Counted from the stretch's first letter, positions 15,325 through 23,928 are shown. The stretch: 41,767 bases of DNA from Comamonadaceae bacterium (GCA_947451385.1 CANFYZ010000028.1:1-41767), one strand, 5' to 3'. Notes: generated from the sequence alone by a model not told the origin. Numbers and translations: made by a program.

Positions 15325-16800
15325 TCAAACGCCCCAATGCGGAATGTGGTGGCCGCCCAGGCTCACGGCGACGTTTTTGGGCTCACAGAACACTTCGTAG
15401 CTCCAGGTGCCCCCTTCGCGGCCGGTGCCGCTGGCCTTGGTGCCGCCAAAGGGCTGGCGCAGGTCGCGCACGTTCTGGCTGTTGACAAAACACATCCCGG
15501 CCTCCACCGCAGCGGCGACGCGGTGCGCTTTGCCAATGTTTTCGGTCCACACATAGCTCGACAGTCCGTACTGAATGTCATTGGCCAACGCAATCGCGTG
15601 CGCCTCGTCTTTGAAGGGGATCAGGCAGGCCACGGGGCCAAAGATTTCGTCTTGCGCGATCTTCATGCGGTTGTCCACATCGGCAAACACGGTCGGCCAA
15701 ATGAAGTTGCCTTTTTGCAAGTCACCCGTCAACGCGGGTGCATAACTCGGCCGGTCCACGCCCCCGCACAGCAGCGTCGCCCCCTCTTTCGGGCCGAGTT
15801 CGATGTAGCTGCGCACCTTGGCCAGGTGGGCCTGCGAAATCATGGGGCCGACGATGGTTTTTTCGTCGAGCGGATCGCCCACCGTGATGCGCTTGGCGCG
15901 CGCCGTAAATTTGTCCACAAAGTCGGCATAGATGCTTTGCTGCACCAAGATCCGGCTGCCAGCCGTACAACGCTCGCCATTGTTGCTGAAGATCATGAAC
16001 ACGGCGGCGTCCAGCGCGCGGTCCAGATCGGCATCTTCAAAAATCACAAACGGGCTTTTGCCGCCGAGTTCCATGCTGAACTTTTTGAGGCCCGCGCTTT
16101 GCACGATGCGGTTGCCGGTGGCGGTGGAGCCGGTAAAGCTGATGGCGCGCACATCGGGGTGCGCGACCAACGGCTCGCCCGCGGCTTTGCCGTAACCATG
16201 GACCAAGTTCAATACGCCTTCAGGCACACCCGCTTCCAGCGCCAACTCGCCTAGGCGCGCCGCGCTCATCGGCGAGAGCTCGCTCATCTTAAGGACCGCG
16301 GTGTTGCCAAAGGCCAGGCAGGGTGCCACCTTCCAGGTCGCAGTCATGAAAGGCACATTCCACGGCGAGATCAAGGCGCACACCCCGACGGGATGAAACA
16401 AGGTGTAGTTCAGGTGCGTGGGCGTGGGGTAGGTGTGTCCATCCACACGGGTGCACATTTCGGCAAAGTAGTGGAAGTTGTCGGCCGCACGCGGCACCAA
16501 CTGCTTGCCGGTCTGGCTGATGGTTTGGCCGCAGTCTTTGGTCTCGGTTTCCGAGATTTCAGGAACATGTTTCGTGATCAACTCGCCCAACTTGCGCATG
16601 ATCTTGGCGCGCTCTGGGGCCGGGGTCGCGGCCCATGCAGGAAACGCCGCTTTCGCGGCCGCCACAGCGGCTTGGACTTCCGCCTCCCCCCCTGAGGCCA
16701 CTTCGGCCAATACCTCCTGCGTTGCAGGGTTGATGGTTTCAAAATAGTCTGTGCCGGCCACGGCCTGGCCATGGATCAAATGGTCGATGCGCATGTTCAT
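15325..16800 (-). CDS. hpaE: 5-carboxymethyl-2-hydroxymuconate semialdehyde dehydrogenase
   Basis: HpaE oxidises the ring-cleavage product semialdehyde to 5-carboxymethyl-2-hydroxymuconate with NAD+. The 491-residue protein is a full-length aldehyde dehydrogenase with the oxyanion asparagine in SPWNVPF (Asn148), the NAD-binding FTGSTATG, general-base glutamate in MELGGKSP (Glu244), and catalytic cysteine in NNGERCTAG (Cys278). The C-terminal EVFCEPKNVAVSLG and HHIPHWGV fit this subfamily. The start at 16800 overlaps the hpaG2 stop (ATGA); an ATG at 16794 is possible and would remove two residues. Confidence 0.94.
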   Translation of the reverse strand: MNMRIDHLIHGQAVAGTDYFETINPATQEVLAEVASGGEAEVQAAVAAAKAAFPAWAATPAPERAKIMRKLGELITKHVPEISETETKDCGQTISQTGKQLVPRAADNFHYFAEMCTRVDGHTYPTPTHLNYTLFHPVGVCALISPWNVPFMTATWKVAPCLAFGNTAVLKMSELSPMSAARLGELALEAGVPEGVLNLVHGYGKAAGEPLVAHPDVRAISFTGSTATGNRIVQSAGLKKFSMELGGKSPFVIFEDADLDRALDAAVFMIFSNNGERCTAGSRILVQQSIYADFVDKFTARAKRITVGDPLDEKTIVGPMISQAHLAKVRSYIELGPKEGATLLCGGVDRPSYAPALTGDLQKGNFIWPTVFADVDNRMKIAQDEIFGPVACLIPFKDEAHAIALANDIQYGLSSYVWTENIGKAHRVAAAVEAGMCFVNSQNVRDLRQPFGGTKASGTGREGGTWSYEVFCEPKNVAVSLGGHHIPHWGV

Positions 16801-17561
16801 CCTTGGGAAATGGTGTTGATCAGGGCGCCCAGGCCCGCAATTTCGGTACGCACGACGTCGCCCGGCTGACAGTCAACCACGCCATCGGGCGTCCCGGTCA
16901 GGATCACGTCGCCGGGTTGCAGTGTCATGAAGCTGCTGAAATACTCAATCAGCGTGGGCACATCAAAAATCATGTCGCGGGTGTTCCCGCTTTGCGTGAC
17001 CTGCCCATTGACCGTGGTTTGCAGCGCCAAGGCCATCGGGTCGGGGACATCCGCGGCATCCACCAGCCAAGGGCCGATGGGCGTGCAGGTGTCCCGGTTT
17101 TTGACGCGCAGGTTCGGGCGGTACCAGTTTTCCAAATAGTCGCGGATGGCGTAGTCGTTGGCCACGCTGTAACCTGCGATGAAATCATAGGCATCGGCTT
17201 TTTGGATATGCCGCGCGGTGCGCCCGATCACCACGGCCAGCTCGCACTCGTAGTGCATGTTTTTGACGTCAGCAGGGCGACGGGTGTAGGCGCGATGGCC
17301 GATGAACGCTGCTTCGCCCTTCATGAAGGCCAGCGGTTCCTCCGGGGCTTTGAAGGCCAGCTCTTTGGCGTGGTCAGCGTAGTTCAGCCCCAGAGCAATC
17401 ACGGTGCGGGCTTGGGCCACAGGGGCCAGGGGCGGCAGCCAAACCACTTCTTCAAAATCCACTAGCCGGCCGGCGTGCGGACTGCGGGTCAAGCGCAGTT
17501 GGCCTTCGCACTCGACGGCCTCGTGCAGGGCGCCAGCCCAAGCAATGCGGGCGTGTTTCAT
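16797..17561 (-). CDS. hpaG2: 4-hydroxyphenylacetate degradation bifunctional isomerase/decarboxylase, C-terminal subunit
   Basis: HpaG decarboxylates 5-oxopent-3-ene-1,2,5-tricarboxylate and isomerises the product. In E. coli both FAH-like halves are fused in one chain; here they are separate genes, and this 254-residue protein is the C-terminal half. The FAH-fold blocks are VIALGLNYADHAKEL, FMKGEAAFIG, the metal-ligand segment MHYECELAVVIGR, ANDYAIRDYLENWYRP and PGDVILTGTPDGV. Start and stop codons each overlap a neighbour by 4 bp, so hpaG1-hpaG2-hpaE are translationally coupled. Confidence 0.93.
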   Translation of the reverse strand: MKHARIAWAGALHEAVECEGQLRLTRSPHAGRLVDFEEVVWLPPLAPVAQARTVIALGLNYADHAKELAFKAPEEPLAFMKGEAAFIGHRAYTRRPADVKNMHYECELAVVIGRTARHIQKADAYDFIAGYSVANDYAIRDYLENWYRPNLRVKNRDTCTPIGPWLVDAADVPDPMALALQTTVNGQVTQSGNTRDMIFDVPTLIEYFSSFMTLQPGDVILTGTPDGVVDCQPGDVVRTEIAGLGALINTISQG

Positions 17562-18211
17562 ACAGCCCCCCCTGCGGTCAAGGTTTGACTCAAGGCGGCA
17601 AAGCCGGGGGCTTCAATGCGCACCGTGTCGCCTGCACGCGCGGTGGCGCGTGCTCCATTGGCCAGGCAGTCGCTGCCCAACATCAACACATCGCCTTCTT
17701 GCAGGCTCATGAACTCGGTCACATCGGCCAGCAATTGGGCCAGCGGGCGTTTGAGTTGTGACAAATCGACGCTCTGCACCCGCGTGCCATTGCAGCTGAC
17801 TTGCAGGGTGAGGCCCGCCACCTCCAGACCGGCCCAGGGACGCCTCTGGCCCACCGCCAGATACCCGTCGCGGCAGCGAAATTTGACCGGCGGGCGGTAG
17901 TAACTGCTGTGCGGAACAGCCCAGTCGTTGAGCAAGACCGCGTAGGCAGGCTGACCCGCCGCCCCCATGACCACGCCCAGCGTGGCACCGATCTCGACCT
18001 CGGTGATGCCGTCTTGCAGCACGAGCTGCGCCGTGGGGTTGAAGGTGTTGGCGCTTTTGACATACAACACGGGCGTTTGGGGCGCGGCCTTGTAGGGGTC
18101 TTGCGTCATGCGCGGCGCCCACAAGTCCCACTCACGCTGAAAATTAAGCAGGGGACCATACACCGTGCCCTGGGGTTGCCAGGGGCTCTGCGCGGTTCGA
18201 ATGAGCGACAT
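17558..18211 (-). CDS. hpaG1: 4-hydroxyphenylacetate degradation bifunctional isomerase/decarboxylase, N-terminal subunit
   Basis: This 217-residue protein is the N-terminal half of HpaG and works with HpaG2. It has the FAH-superfamily features GTVYGPLLNFQREWD, TPVLYVKSANTFNP, the metal-site segment ITEVEIGATLGVVMG, and EFMSLQEGDVLMLGSDC near the C-terminus. It begins 3 bp after the hpaR stop and overlaps hpaG2 by 4 bp (ATGA). Separate G1 and G2 genes occur in other bacteria, so this is not a broken gene. Confidence 0.92.
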   Translation of the reverse strand: MSLIRTAQSPWQPQGTVYGPLLNFQREWDLWAPRMTQDPYKAAPQTPVLYVKSANTFNPTAQLVLQDGITEVEIGATLGVVMGAAGQPAYAVLLNDWAVPHSSYYRPPVKFRCRDGYLAVGQRRPWAGLEVAGLTLQVSCNGTRVQSVDLSQLKRPLAQLLADVTEFMSLQEGDVLMLGSDCLANGARATARAGDTVRIEAPGFAALSQTLTAGGAV

Positions 18212-18214
18212 GAC

Positions 18215-18721
18215 TTATTCCTCTTCCAATTCAGGGACGGGGGATTTGGCCACCGCCATCCCCGTCGATTCCAGTGCGATCACGCCATCCAACAACGCGT
18301 ACAAGGCCTTCAAATGGTCTTTGCCCAGTTGCTGTTCCATCCAGGCGTAGTGCGCCTCAATGGTTTGTGACAAAGCCTGCACCTTGGCCAGCCCGAGCGC
18401 GGTCGCGCGCACCACCGTGCTGCGCGCATCTTGCGCACAACGGGCCCGGGTGATCAAACCATCGCGCTCCATGCGCGCCAACACGCCGGTGAGGCTGGGG
18501 CCCAGCAAAAAGGCCTCGCGCGCCACCCGGCCGGTTTCAATGCCGTCGGCCTCTTCGGCATGCTCACCCAAAACGCGCAACACGCGCCATTGCTGGTCAG
18601 ACAAACCCTGGTCACGCAGGCTGGGCCGGGTGTGGGTCATGACCGCTTCGCGCGCTTGCAACAACAGACGCGGCAAATTGCGATGGAGAAAGGGCGGGGA
18701 CATCATTTGCGGGGACATCAT
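18215..18721 (-). CDS. hpaR: Homoprotocatechuate operon repressor HpaR (MarR family)
   Basis: The 168-residue MarR-type protein matches HpaR, which represses the hpa genes until 4-hydroxyphenylacetate or homoprotocatechuate binds. It has HRNLPRLLLQAREAV, LSDQQWRVLRVLGEH, a recognition-helix region in VAREAFLLGPSLTGVLARMERDG, and a wing with DARSTVVRATALG. The start is ambiguous: a perfect 15-bp tandem duplication gives MMSPQMMSPP, with ATGs at 18721, 18718, 18706 and 18703. No good Shine-Dalgarno precedes any of them. It is first in the long minus-strand run and directly abuts a perfect palindrome, consistent with autoregulation. Confidence 0.92.
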   Translation of the reverse strand: MMSPQMMSPPFLHRNLPRLLLQAREAVMTHTRPSLRDQGLSDQQWRVLRVLGEHAEEADGIETGRVAREAFLLGPSLTGVLARMERDGLITRARCAQDARSTVVRATALGLAKVQALSQTIEAHYAWMEQQLGKDHLKALYALLDGVIALESTGMAVAKSPVPELEEE

Positions 18722-18723
18722 TT
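18694..18723. repeat. Perfect 15-bp tandem duplication at the hpaR start
   Basis: GCGGGGACATCATTT occurs twice head to tail (18694-18708 and 18709-18723). The unit is five codons, so the reading frame is kept, and each copy carries two in-frame ATGs on the minus strand. Replication slippage is the simplest origin. Confidence 0.95.
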
Positions 18724-18739
18724 ATTTAACATGTTAAAT
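18724..18739. promoter_or_regulatory. Probable HpaR operator (perfect 16-bp palindrome)
   Basis: ATTTAACATGTTAAAT is a perfect palindrome two bases upstream of the first hpaR ATG. On the minus strand its TTAAAT can serve as a -10 box with TTCGAG 17 bp upstream as a weak -35, so a bound dimer would block the hpa promoter. A MarR-family repressor is encoded directly beside it. The site is also 116 bp upstream of the divergent nitronate monooxygenase start and could affect that gene. Confidence 0.75.
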
Positions 18740-18854
18740 GATTGACCTCGAAGTGGTCCCCGGGTTTACCCTCGGGCGGTACCCAAGTTCGATGGCCCAC
18801 AGGAACCGACTCGGGTCGGCCCGGCAGCTCGTCCAGCCCGGCTATAGTCAGGTC

Positions 18855-19910
18855 ATGATTGACCTGTGCGCGCGCTTGGGGCTGCAAGCCCCTTTGATTC
18901 AGGCCCCCATGGCGGGGGCCCAAGACCACCGCCTGGCCGTCGCCGTGTGCGAAAACGGCGGCTTGGGCTCGCTGCCCGCCGCCATGCTCAGTCCCGACGC
19001 GCTGGCGGCCGAATTAAGCGCTTTGAGCCAGGCCACCTCACGCGCCTTCAATGTCAACTTCTTTTGTCACGCCCCACCGGTACCAGACGAAGCCGTCGAG
19101 GCGGCTTGGCGGCAATTGCTGGCCCCTTATTACGCTGAATTGGGAATGGACATCCCAGCCCTGCCCTCCAGCCCGGCCCGGGTTCCGTTCAATCACGACC
19201 TGGCCGATGTGCTGGAGGGCTTTCGGCCCGCCGTGGTCAGCTTTCATTTTGGTCTGCCCGCGCCTGACCTGTTGGCCCGCGTCAAAAGCTGGGGCAGCTT
19301 AGTGCTGTCTTCGGCCACCACCGTGGCTGAGGCGCAATGGCTGCAAGCCCATGGCGCCGATGCGGTGATTGCGCAGGGGCTGGAAGCCGGCGGACACCGG
19401 GGCATGTTTTTGAGTGACAACCTGGACCATCAGTCCGGTACGTTCGCGTTGCTGCCCCAAGTGGTCCGCGCCGTGCAACTGCCCGTGATCGCCGCGGGGG
19501 GCATTGCCTGCGGCCAAGGGGCCACGGCCGCCACCACCCTGGGCGCCGCTGGCGTGCAAATGGGCTCTGCTTATTTGTGCAGTCACGAGGCGACGACCAG
19601 TGCTTTGCACCGCAGCCAGTTGCTGTCGTCTGCAGAGCGACAGACCGCGGTGACGAATCTGTTCACCGGTCGCCCCGCAAGAGGGTTGGTGAACCGCGTG
19701 ATGCGCGAACTGGGGCCGCTGCATTCTGCTGCGCCGGCTTTCCCACTGGCGACGGCCGCGATTGCACCCTTGCGGGCGGCCGCTGAAGCGCTGGGACGCA
19801 CCGACTTCACGCCGCTTTGGGCCGGGCAGAACTTGTCAAAAATACGTGCTGCGTCAGCCGGAGAAATCACGCAAGACATCCTCCGCCATTGGCATCGCGT
19901 GCCGGCCTGA
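18855..19910 (+). CDS. Nitronate monooxygenase (2-nitropropane dioxygenase family)
   Basis: The 351-residue FMN-dependent TIM-barrel protein has the class I nitronate monooxygenase pattern: PLIQAPMAGAQDHRLAVAV, GGLGSLPAAMLSPDAL, AFNVNFFCH, VSFHFGLP, the catalytic-histidine segment GLEAGGHRGMF, PVIAAGGIACGQGA and GVQMGSAYLCSHEA. Such enzymes detoxify propionate-3-nitronate and similar nitronates. The ATG at 18855 was chosen because the conserved core begins directly after it; an ATG at 18738 would add 39 non-conserved residues. A TATAGT box at 18843-18848 lies close to the start and has no convincing -35. The gene is divergent from hpaR. Confidence 0.87.
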   Translation: MIDLCARLGLQAPLIQAPMAGAQDHRLAVAVCENGGLGSLPAAMLSPDALAAELSALSQATSRAFNVNFFCHAPPVPDEAVEAAWRQLLAPYYAELGMDIPALPSSPARVPFNHDLADVLEGFRPAVVSFHFGLPAPDLLARVKSWGSLVLSSATTVAEAQWLQAHGADAVIAQGLEAGGHRGMFLSDNLDHQSGTFALLPQVVRAVQLPVIAAGGIACGQGATAATTLGAAGVQMGSAYLCSHEATTSALHRSQLLSSAERQTAVTNLFTGRPARGLVNRVMRELGPLHSAAPAFPLATAAIAPLRAAAEALGRTDFTPLWAGQNLSKIRAASAGEITQDILRHWHRVPA

Positions 19911-19945
19911 GTCGCTCGCCACGCCTGTTGCAAACTTGAGGACTT

Positions 19946-21331
19946 ATGGCCAAAGACAAATCCATTTTTACCTGCACTGAATGTGGCGGCACCAGCGCCC
20001 GCTGGATGGGCAAGTGCCCCAGTTGCGAGGCCTGGAACAGCCTGATTGAAGGTGCGGCCGAGCCCGCCGCGGGTAAAAACCGCTTTGCTGCGGGCCATGC
20101 CTCTTTGGCGCCCACATCGGCGGTCTTGCCTCTGGCTGACATCGAGGCTGCGGACTTTGAACGTCACCCCACCGGGATTGACGAATTGGACCGGGTCTTG
20201 GGTGGCGGCATGGTGGAAGGTGGCGTGGTGCTGATGGGTGGCGACCCCGGCATCGGCAAATCCACCCTGCTGCTGCAAGCGGTGGATGCACTGCAACGCA
20301 GCGGCATGAACACTTTGTATGTCACGGGCGAAGAAAGTGGTGCGCAAGTGGCCATGCGCTCACGCCGCCTGGGCCTGCTGAACTCGCAGGTGGCCGTCTT
20401 GCCCGAGATTCAACTGGAAAAGATTCTGCACACGCTGCAAGCACGCCAACCGGCCATCGCCGTGATCGACTCGATTCAAACCGTGTATTCAGACCAACTG
20501 ACTTCGGCCCCAGGCTCGGTGGCGCAGGTACGCGAATGTGCCGCACACCTGACGCGCACCGCCAAATCGACTGGCACCACCATCGTGCTGGTCGGCCATG
20601 TGACCAAGGAAGGGGCGCTGGCGGGCCCACGCGTGTTGGAGCACATGGTGGACACAGTGCTCTACTTTGAAGGGGACACGCATTCCAACTTTCGTTTGAT
20701 TCGTGCAATCAAAAACCGCTTTGGTGCCGTCAACGAGATTGGCGTCTTCGCCATGACCGAAAAGGGCCTGAAGGGCGTGAGCAACCCCAGCGCCATTTTT
20801 TTGAGCCAGCACAGCGAACCCGTGCCCGGCAGCTGCGTCATGGTGACTCTCGAAGGCACACGCCCGCTGTTGGTGGAAATTCAAGCCCTGGTCGACAGCG
20901 GCGGCCCCAGCCCCCGCCGCTTGTCCGTCGGTTTGGAGCGTGACCGTTTGGCCATGTTGCTGGCCGTACTGCACCGGCATGCGGGCGTGGCCTGCATGGA
21001 CCAAGACGTTTTTGTCAACGCGGTGGGCGGGGTGCGCATCAGCGAACCGGCCGCGGACTTGGCGGTCATGCTGGCCATCACCTCCAGCCTGCGCGGCAAA
21101 GCTTTGCCCAAGGGCTTTATTGCCTTTGGCGAAGTCGGCTTGGCCGGCGAGGTGCGGCCTGCACCACGCGGTCAGGAGCGCCTCAAAGAGGCGGCCAAGC
21201 TGGGCTTTCAGGTCGCCATCGTGCCCAAGGCCAATGCCCCGAAGAAAAACGACCCCGCGTTTTCAGGCTTGACCATCCACCCGGTCGAGCGCATAGAAGA
21301 AGCCATGGCGTTGGTGCGTAACCTGGGCTGA
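19946..21331 (+). CDS. radA: DNA repair protein RadA
   Basis: RadA is a RecA-like ATPase that drives branch migration in recombinational repair. The 461-residue protein has the N-terminal C4 zinc finger (Cys10, 13, 24, 27), the Walker A motif GGDPGIGKS (98-106), Walker B in IAVIDSIQTVYSD, the RadA-specific KNRFGAVNEIG motif, and a C-terminal Lon-protease-like domain (AVMLAITSSLRGKALP, GEVGLAGEVRP). The ATG at 19946 is preceded by GAGG. It follows the nitronate monooxygenase by 35 bp on the same strand. Confidence 0.97.
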   Translation: MAKDKSIFTCTECGGTSARWMGKCPSCEAWNSLIEGAAEPAAGKNRFAAGHASLAPTSAVLPLADIEAADFERHPTGIDELDRVLGGGMVEGGVVLMGGDPGIGKSTLLLQAVDALQRSGMNTLYVTGEESGAQVAMRSRRLGLLNSQVAVLPEIQLEKILHTLQARQPAIAVIDSIQTVYSDQLTSAPGSVAQVRECAAHLTRTAKSTGTTIVLVGHVTKEGALAGPRVLEHMVDTVLYFEGDTHSNFRLIRAIKNRFGAVNEIGVFAMTEKGLKGVSNPSAIFLSQHSEPVPGSCVMVTLEGTRPLLVEIQALVDSGGPSPRRLSVGLERDRLAMLLAVLHRHAGVACMDQDVFVNAVGGVRISEPAADLAVMLAITSSLRGKALPKGFIAFGEVGLAGEVRPAPRGQERLKEAAKLGFQVAIVPKANAPKKNDPAFSGLTIHPVERIEEAMALVRNLG

Positions 21332-21383
21332 GCGGCAACAAACCGGCCGAATCCAGCCCGCCAGAAACACCGACAATAGCGCG

Positions 21384-21794
21384 ATGAATTTCAACCGAAT
21401 TTTGATTCCTGTGGCCTGCATCGCCCTGATCGTGGGCGCTTGGCGAGCCTATCAATGGCCAGGCGTGGCGCTGGTGGCCTCAGGCCTGGTGATGTGGATT
21501 TTGCTGCACTTCACCCGTATCCTGACGGTCCTCAAACGTGCCGCCAATCGGCCGGTGGGCAGCGTGGCCAGCGCCGTGATGCTCAACGCCAAACTCAAAA
21601 AAGGCGTGAATCTGATGCATGTGATTGCCCTGACCCGCTCCTTGGGTGAGTTGCAAAGCGTGAAGGACGCACAACCTGAGATTTTCAAATGGACTGATGC
21701 GGGTCAATCCCACGTGACCTGCACTTTTGTGGGTGGCAAACTCAGTGAATGGGTCTTGGAACGTCCCGCCCCAGTCGAGGACGCCGCCGAATAA
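21384..21794 (+). CDS. Small membrane protein of unknown function
   Basis: I do not recognise a characterised family. The 136-residue protein has two predicted membrane helices (ILIPVACIALIVGAW and VALVASGLVMWILLHF), then a basic TRILTVLKRAANRPVG stretch and a soluble C-terminal domain (SAVMLNAKLKKGVNLMHVI, then WTDAGQSHVTCTFVGGKLSEW). A protein of this kind next to radA seems conserved in related Burkholderiales, from memory, and is sometimes mislabelled glycerate kinase; nothing here resembles a kinase. It lies 52 bp after radA. Confidence 0.75.
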   Translation: MNFNRILIPVACIALIVGAWRAYQWPGVALVASGLVMWILLHFTRILTVLKRAANRPVGSVASAVMLNAKLKKGVNLMHVIALTRSLGELQSVKDAQPEIFKWTDAGQSHVTCTFVGGKLSEWVLERPAPVEDAAE

Positions 21795-21892
21795 ATCCCC
21801 GCGGAACAGCCTGGGCAGCCCCATGTGCGCTTGCAGACCTTAAAATGGGCGTTTCTGCACTCCGCACCAAAATTCAAAATCAAGGACACAAA

Positions 21893-22831
21893 ATGAGCGT
21901 TGTCATCCCTTCTATGTCAGACCGTGACGGCAAAATCTGGATGGACGGCCAGATGGTCGATTGGCGTGACGCCAAAATCCACGTGCTGAGCCACACCCTG
22001 CATTACGGTTGCGGTGCATTCGAAGGCGTGCGCGCTTACAAAACCGAGCAGGGCACCGCCATCTTCCGCTTGCAAGAGCACACCGACCGCTTGTTCAACA
22101 GCGCCAAAATCTTGCGCATGGCGATCCCGTTCACCAAAGAACAGGTCAACGAAGCCCAACGCGCTGTGGTGCGTGAAAACCAATTGGAGTCCGGCTACAT
22201 CCGCCCGCTGACCTGGATTGGCGACAAAAAATTGGGCGTCAGCCCCAAGGGCAACACCATCCACCTCATGGTGGCGGCCTGGACCTGGGGCGCCTACCTG
22301 GGTGAAGAAGGCATGAAACGCGGTATCCGCGTCAAGACCTCCAGCTACACCCGCCACCACGTCAACATCACCATGACGCAAGCCAAAGCGGTGAGCAACT
22401 ACACCAACTCGATTCTGGCCAACATGGAAGTCACCGACGAGGGCTACGACGAAGCCTTGTTGCTCGACACCTCGGGCTTTGTCTCCGAAGGCGCGGGCGA
22501 AAACATTTTTGTGGTCAAAGACGGCGTGATTTACACCCCCGACTTGTCGGCCGGTGCTTTGAACGGCATCACCCGCAACACGGTGTTCCACATCGCCAAA
22601 GACCTGGGCCTGGAGATCGTGCAAAAGCGCATCACCCGCGACGAGATTTACATTGCGGACGAAGCCTTCTTCACCGGCACCGCCGCTGAAGTCACGCCGA
22701 TCCGCGAACTGGACCGCATTGAACTGGGCTCGGGCAGCCGCGGCCCGATCACCGAGAAAATCCAATCTGCGTTCTTTGACATCGTCAACGGCCGCAATCC
22801 GAAATACGCCCATTGGCTGACCCGGGTCTAA
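21893..22831 (+). CDS. ilvE: Branched-chain amino acid aminotransferase
   Basis: IlvE is a fold-type IV PLP aminotransferase that catalyses the last step of isoleucine, leucine and valine synthesis. The 312-residue sequence has HTLHYGCGAFEGVRAY, TDRLFNSAKIL, YIRPLTWIG, the PLP-binding lysine in MTQAKAVSNY (Lys165), EALLLDTSGFVSEGAGEN, and FFTGTAAEVTPIRELD. The ATG at 21893 has AAGGA upstream. The in-frame extension back to 21749 is not conserved in character and was rejected. The zinc-finger gene follows by 10 bp. Confidence 0.95.
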   Translation: MSVVIPSMSDRDGKIWMDGQMVDWRDAKIHVLSHTLHYGCGAFEGVRAYKTEQGTAIFRLQEHTDRLFNSAKILRMAIPFTKEQVNEAQRAVVRENQLESGYIRPLTWIGDKKLGVSPKGNTIHLMVAAWTWGAYLGEEGMKRGIRVKTSSYTRHHVNITMTQAKAVSNYTNSILANMEVTDEGYDEALLLDTSGFVSEGAGENIFVVKDGVIYTPDLSAGALNGITRNTVFHIAKDLGLEIVQKRITRDEIYIADEAFFTGTAAEVTPIRELDRIELGSGSRGPITEKIQSAFFDIVNGRNPKYAHWLTRV

Positions 22832-22841
22832 GGAGAATCCA

Positions 22842-23045
22842 ATGAGTCACCCGATTGAACTGCTGGCCAAAGACCTGAACGCCCAAGGTGGCGTGTTTTG
22901 TCCCAACCCGCAAGCCGACATGAAACTCTGGAACACCCACCCCAAGGTGTACCTGGACGTGGCCAAAAAGGGGTCGGCCAAATGCCCGTACTGCGGTACG
23001 GTGTACCAGCTCAAAGCGGGTGAGGTTGTTGCGCACGGGCACTGA
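22842..23045 (+). CDS. zf-CHCC zinc-finger protein
   Basis: This 67-residue protein fits the zf-CHCC family (PF10276), related to the small NDUFS6-like zinc proteins. The ligands are Cys in GVFCPNP, His in LWNTHPKVYLDV, and the pair in CPYCGTVYQL. AAGGAG lies directly upstream of the ATG at 22842. It is in tandem with ilvE, and its 3' end may overlap the next gene. The bacterial function is not established. Confidence 0.85.
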   Translation: MSHPIELLAKDLNAQGGVFCPNPQADMKLWNTHPKVYLDVAKKGSAKCPYCGTVYQLKAGEVVAHGH

Positions 23046-23928
23046 GTTGTCACCTGGACCCGCTCACCCAGTCGCTGCGCTGGATCAGGTCACGGTCATC
23101 GTTGTGACCTTCAACAGCGCGCACTGTTTGCCCGCGCTGCAAACCAGTTTAGAAAAATTCGAACACATCATCGTTGTCGATAACGGCAGCGATGATGGCG
23201 GTGCGCAAATGACGCCGCAGTACCTGCCACAAGCTCAGGTATTGGCCCTGCCCAATAACTTAGGCTTTGGCGCGGCCAACAACCACGCCTTGGCGCGGGT
23301 CACCACACCTTTTGCCCTGCTGCTCAACCCTGACTGCGAAATCACCAGCGATTCTGTCTTGGGTCTCTTGGCCACGGCGAACACCTATCCTGAGGCAGCC
23401 CTCATTGCGCCGCAGCTGTTGCAAGCGAACGGGCAAGCCGACATCAACTACCGTTGGCCGCACCTGATGTGGAAGAGCAAAGGCCCCGGCGTTCAAGATG
23501 GCCCCGCCTGCGTGGGTTTTGTGTGTGGTGCCGCGATGCTGTTCAGGTGCGCAGCTTTTGCACGCTGTGGCTACTTTGACGAACAGTTCTTTTTGTACTA
23601 CGAAGACGATGATCTGTGTCTGCGCCTGTTCCAGGCGCGCCTGCCCATGGTCATCGACCCGGTGCACACCGCGCTGCATAAATCTCGCGGCTCTGTGCGC
23701 GGCAAAAGCCCATGGCGCAGCGAGTACCTGCGCGGCTACCACCATGCGCAGTCCAAACTCATCTTCGCACGCAAGCACCAAAGCACCGCCATCGCCACGG
23801 CCCAGCGGCGTCAACTGCTGGTTGAAACCACCTTGGCCTTGGTATTGCGCGTATTGATCCCATCGCCTCGCCTGATCGCCCGCATGGTGGGCCGCTGGCG
23901 TGGCTTGTTCGATTGGAGCGCTCGATGA
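23020..23928 (+). CDS. Family 2 glycosyltransferase (rhamnosyltransferase-like)
   Basis: The protein of about 302 residues has a GT-A glycosyltransferase domain: VTVIVVTFNSAHCLPAL, HIIVVDNGSDDG, NLGFGAANNHAL, LLLNPDCEIT (the DxD-like site), CGAAMLFRCAAF and DEQFFLYYEDDDLCLRL. This pattern is typical of GT2 enzymes that add sugars to LPS or O-antigen. The start is uncertain: GTG 23020 overlaps the zf-CHCC gene by 26 bp, while TTG 23047 begins after its stop; neither has a clear Shine-Dalgarno. It is coupled to the following glycosyltransferase by a 4-bp overlap. Confidence 0.85.
   Translation: MRLLRTGTELSPGPAHPVAALDQVTVIVVTFNSAHCLPALQTSLEKFEHIIVVDNGSDDGGAQMTPQYLPQAQVLALPNNLGFGAANNHALARVTTPFALLLNPDCEITSDSVLGLLATANTYPEAALIAPQLLQANGQADINYRWPHLMWKSKGPGVQDGPACVGFVCGAAMLFRCAAFARCGYFDEQFFLYYEDDDLCLRLFQARLPMVIDPVHTALHKSRGSVRGKSPWRSEYLRGYHHAQSKLIFARKHQSTAIATAQRRQLLVETTLALVLRVLIPSPRLIARMVGRWRGLFDWSAR

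Noticed and set aside
15313-16254. 313-codon plus-strand frame opposite hpaE
   Set aside because: Antisense shadow; hpaE has all catalytic residues on the minus strand.
18738-18854. Earlier ATG for the nitronate monooxygenase
   Set aside because: It would add 39 residues unlike the family and begin inside the HpaR palindrome.
18738-18865. 11-bp repeat ATGATTGACCT at 18738 and 18855
   Set aside because: Only two copies, no wider similarity, and one is coding; chance is likely.
21841-21846. TAAAAT as the -10 of an ilvE promoter
   Set aside because: No acceptable -35 box at 16-18 bp upstream.
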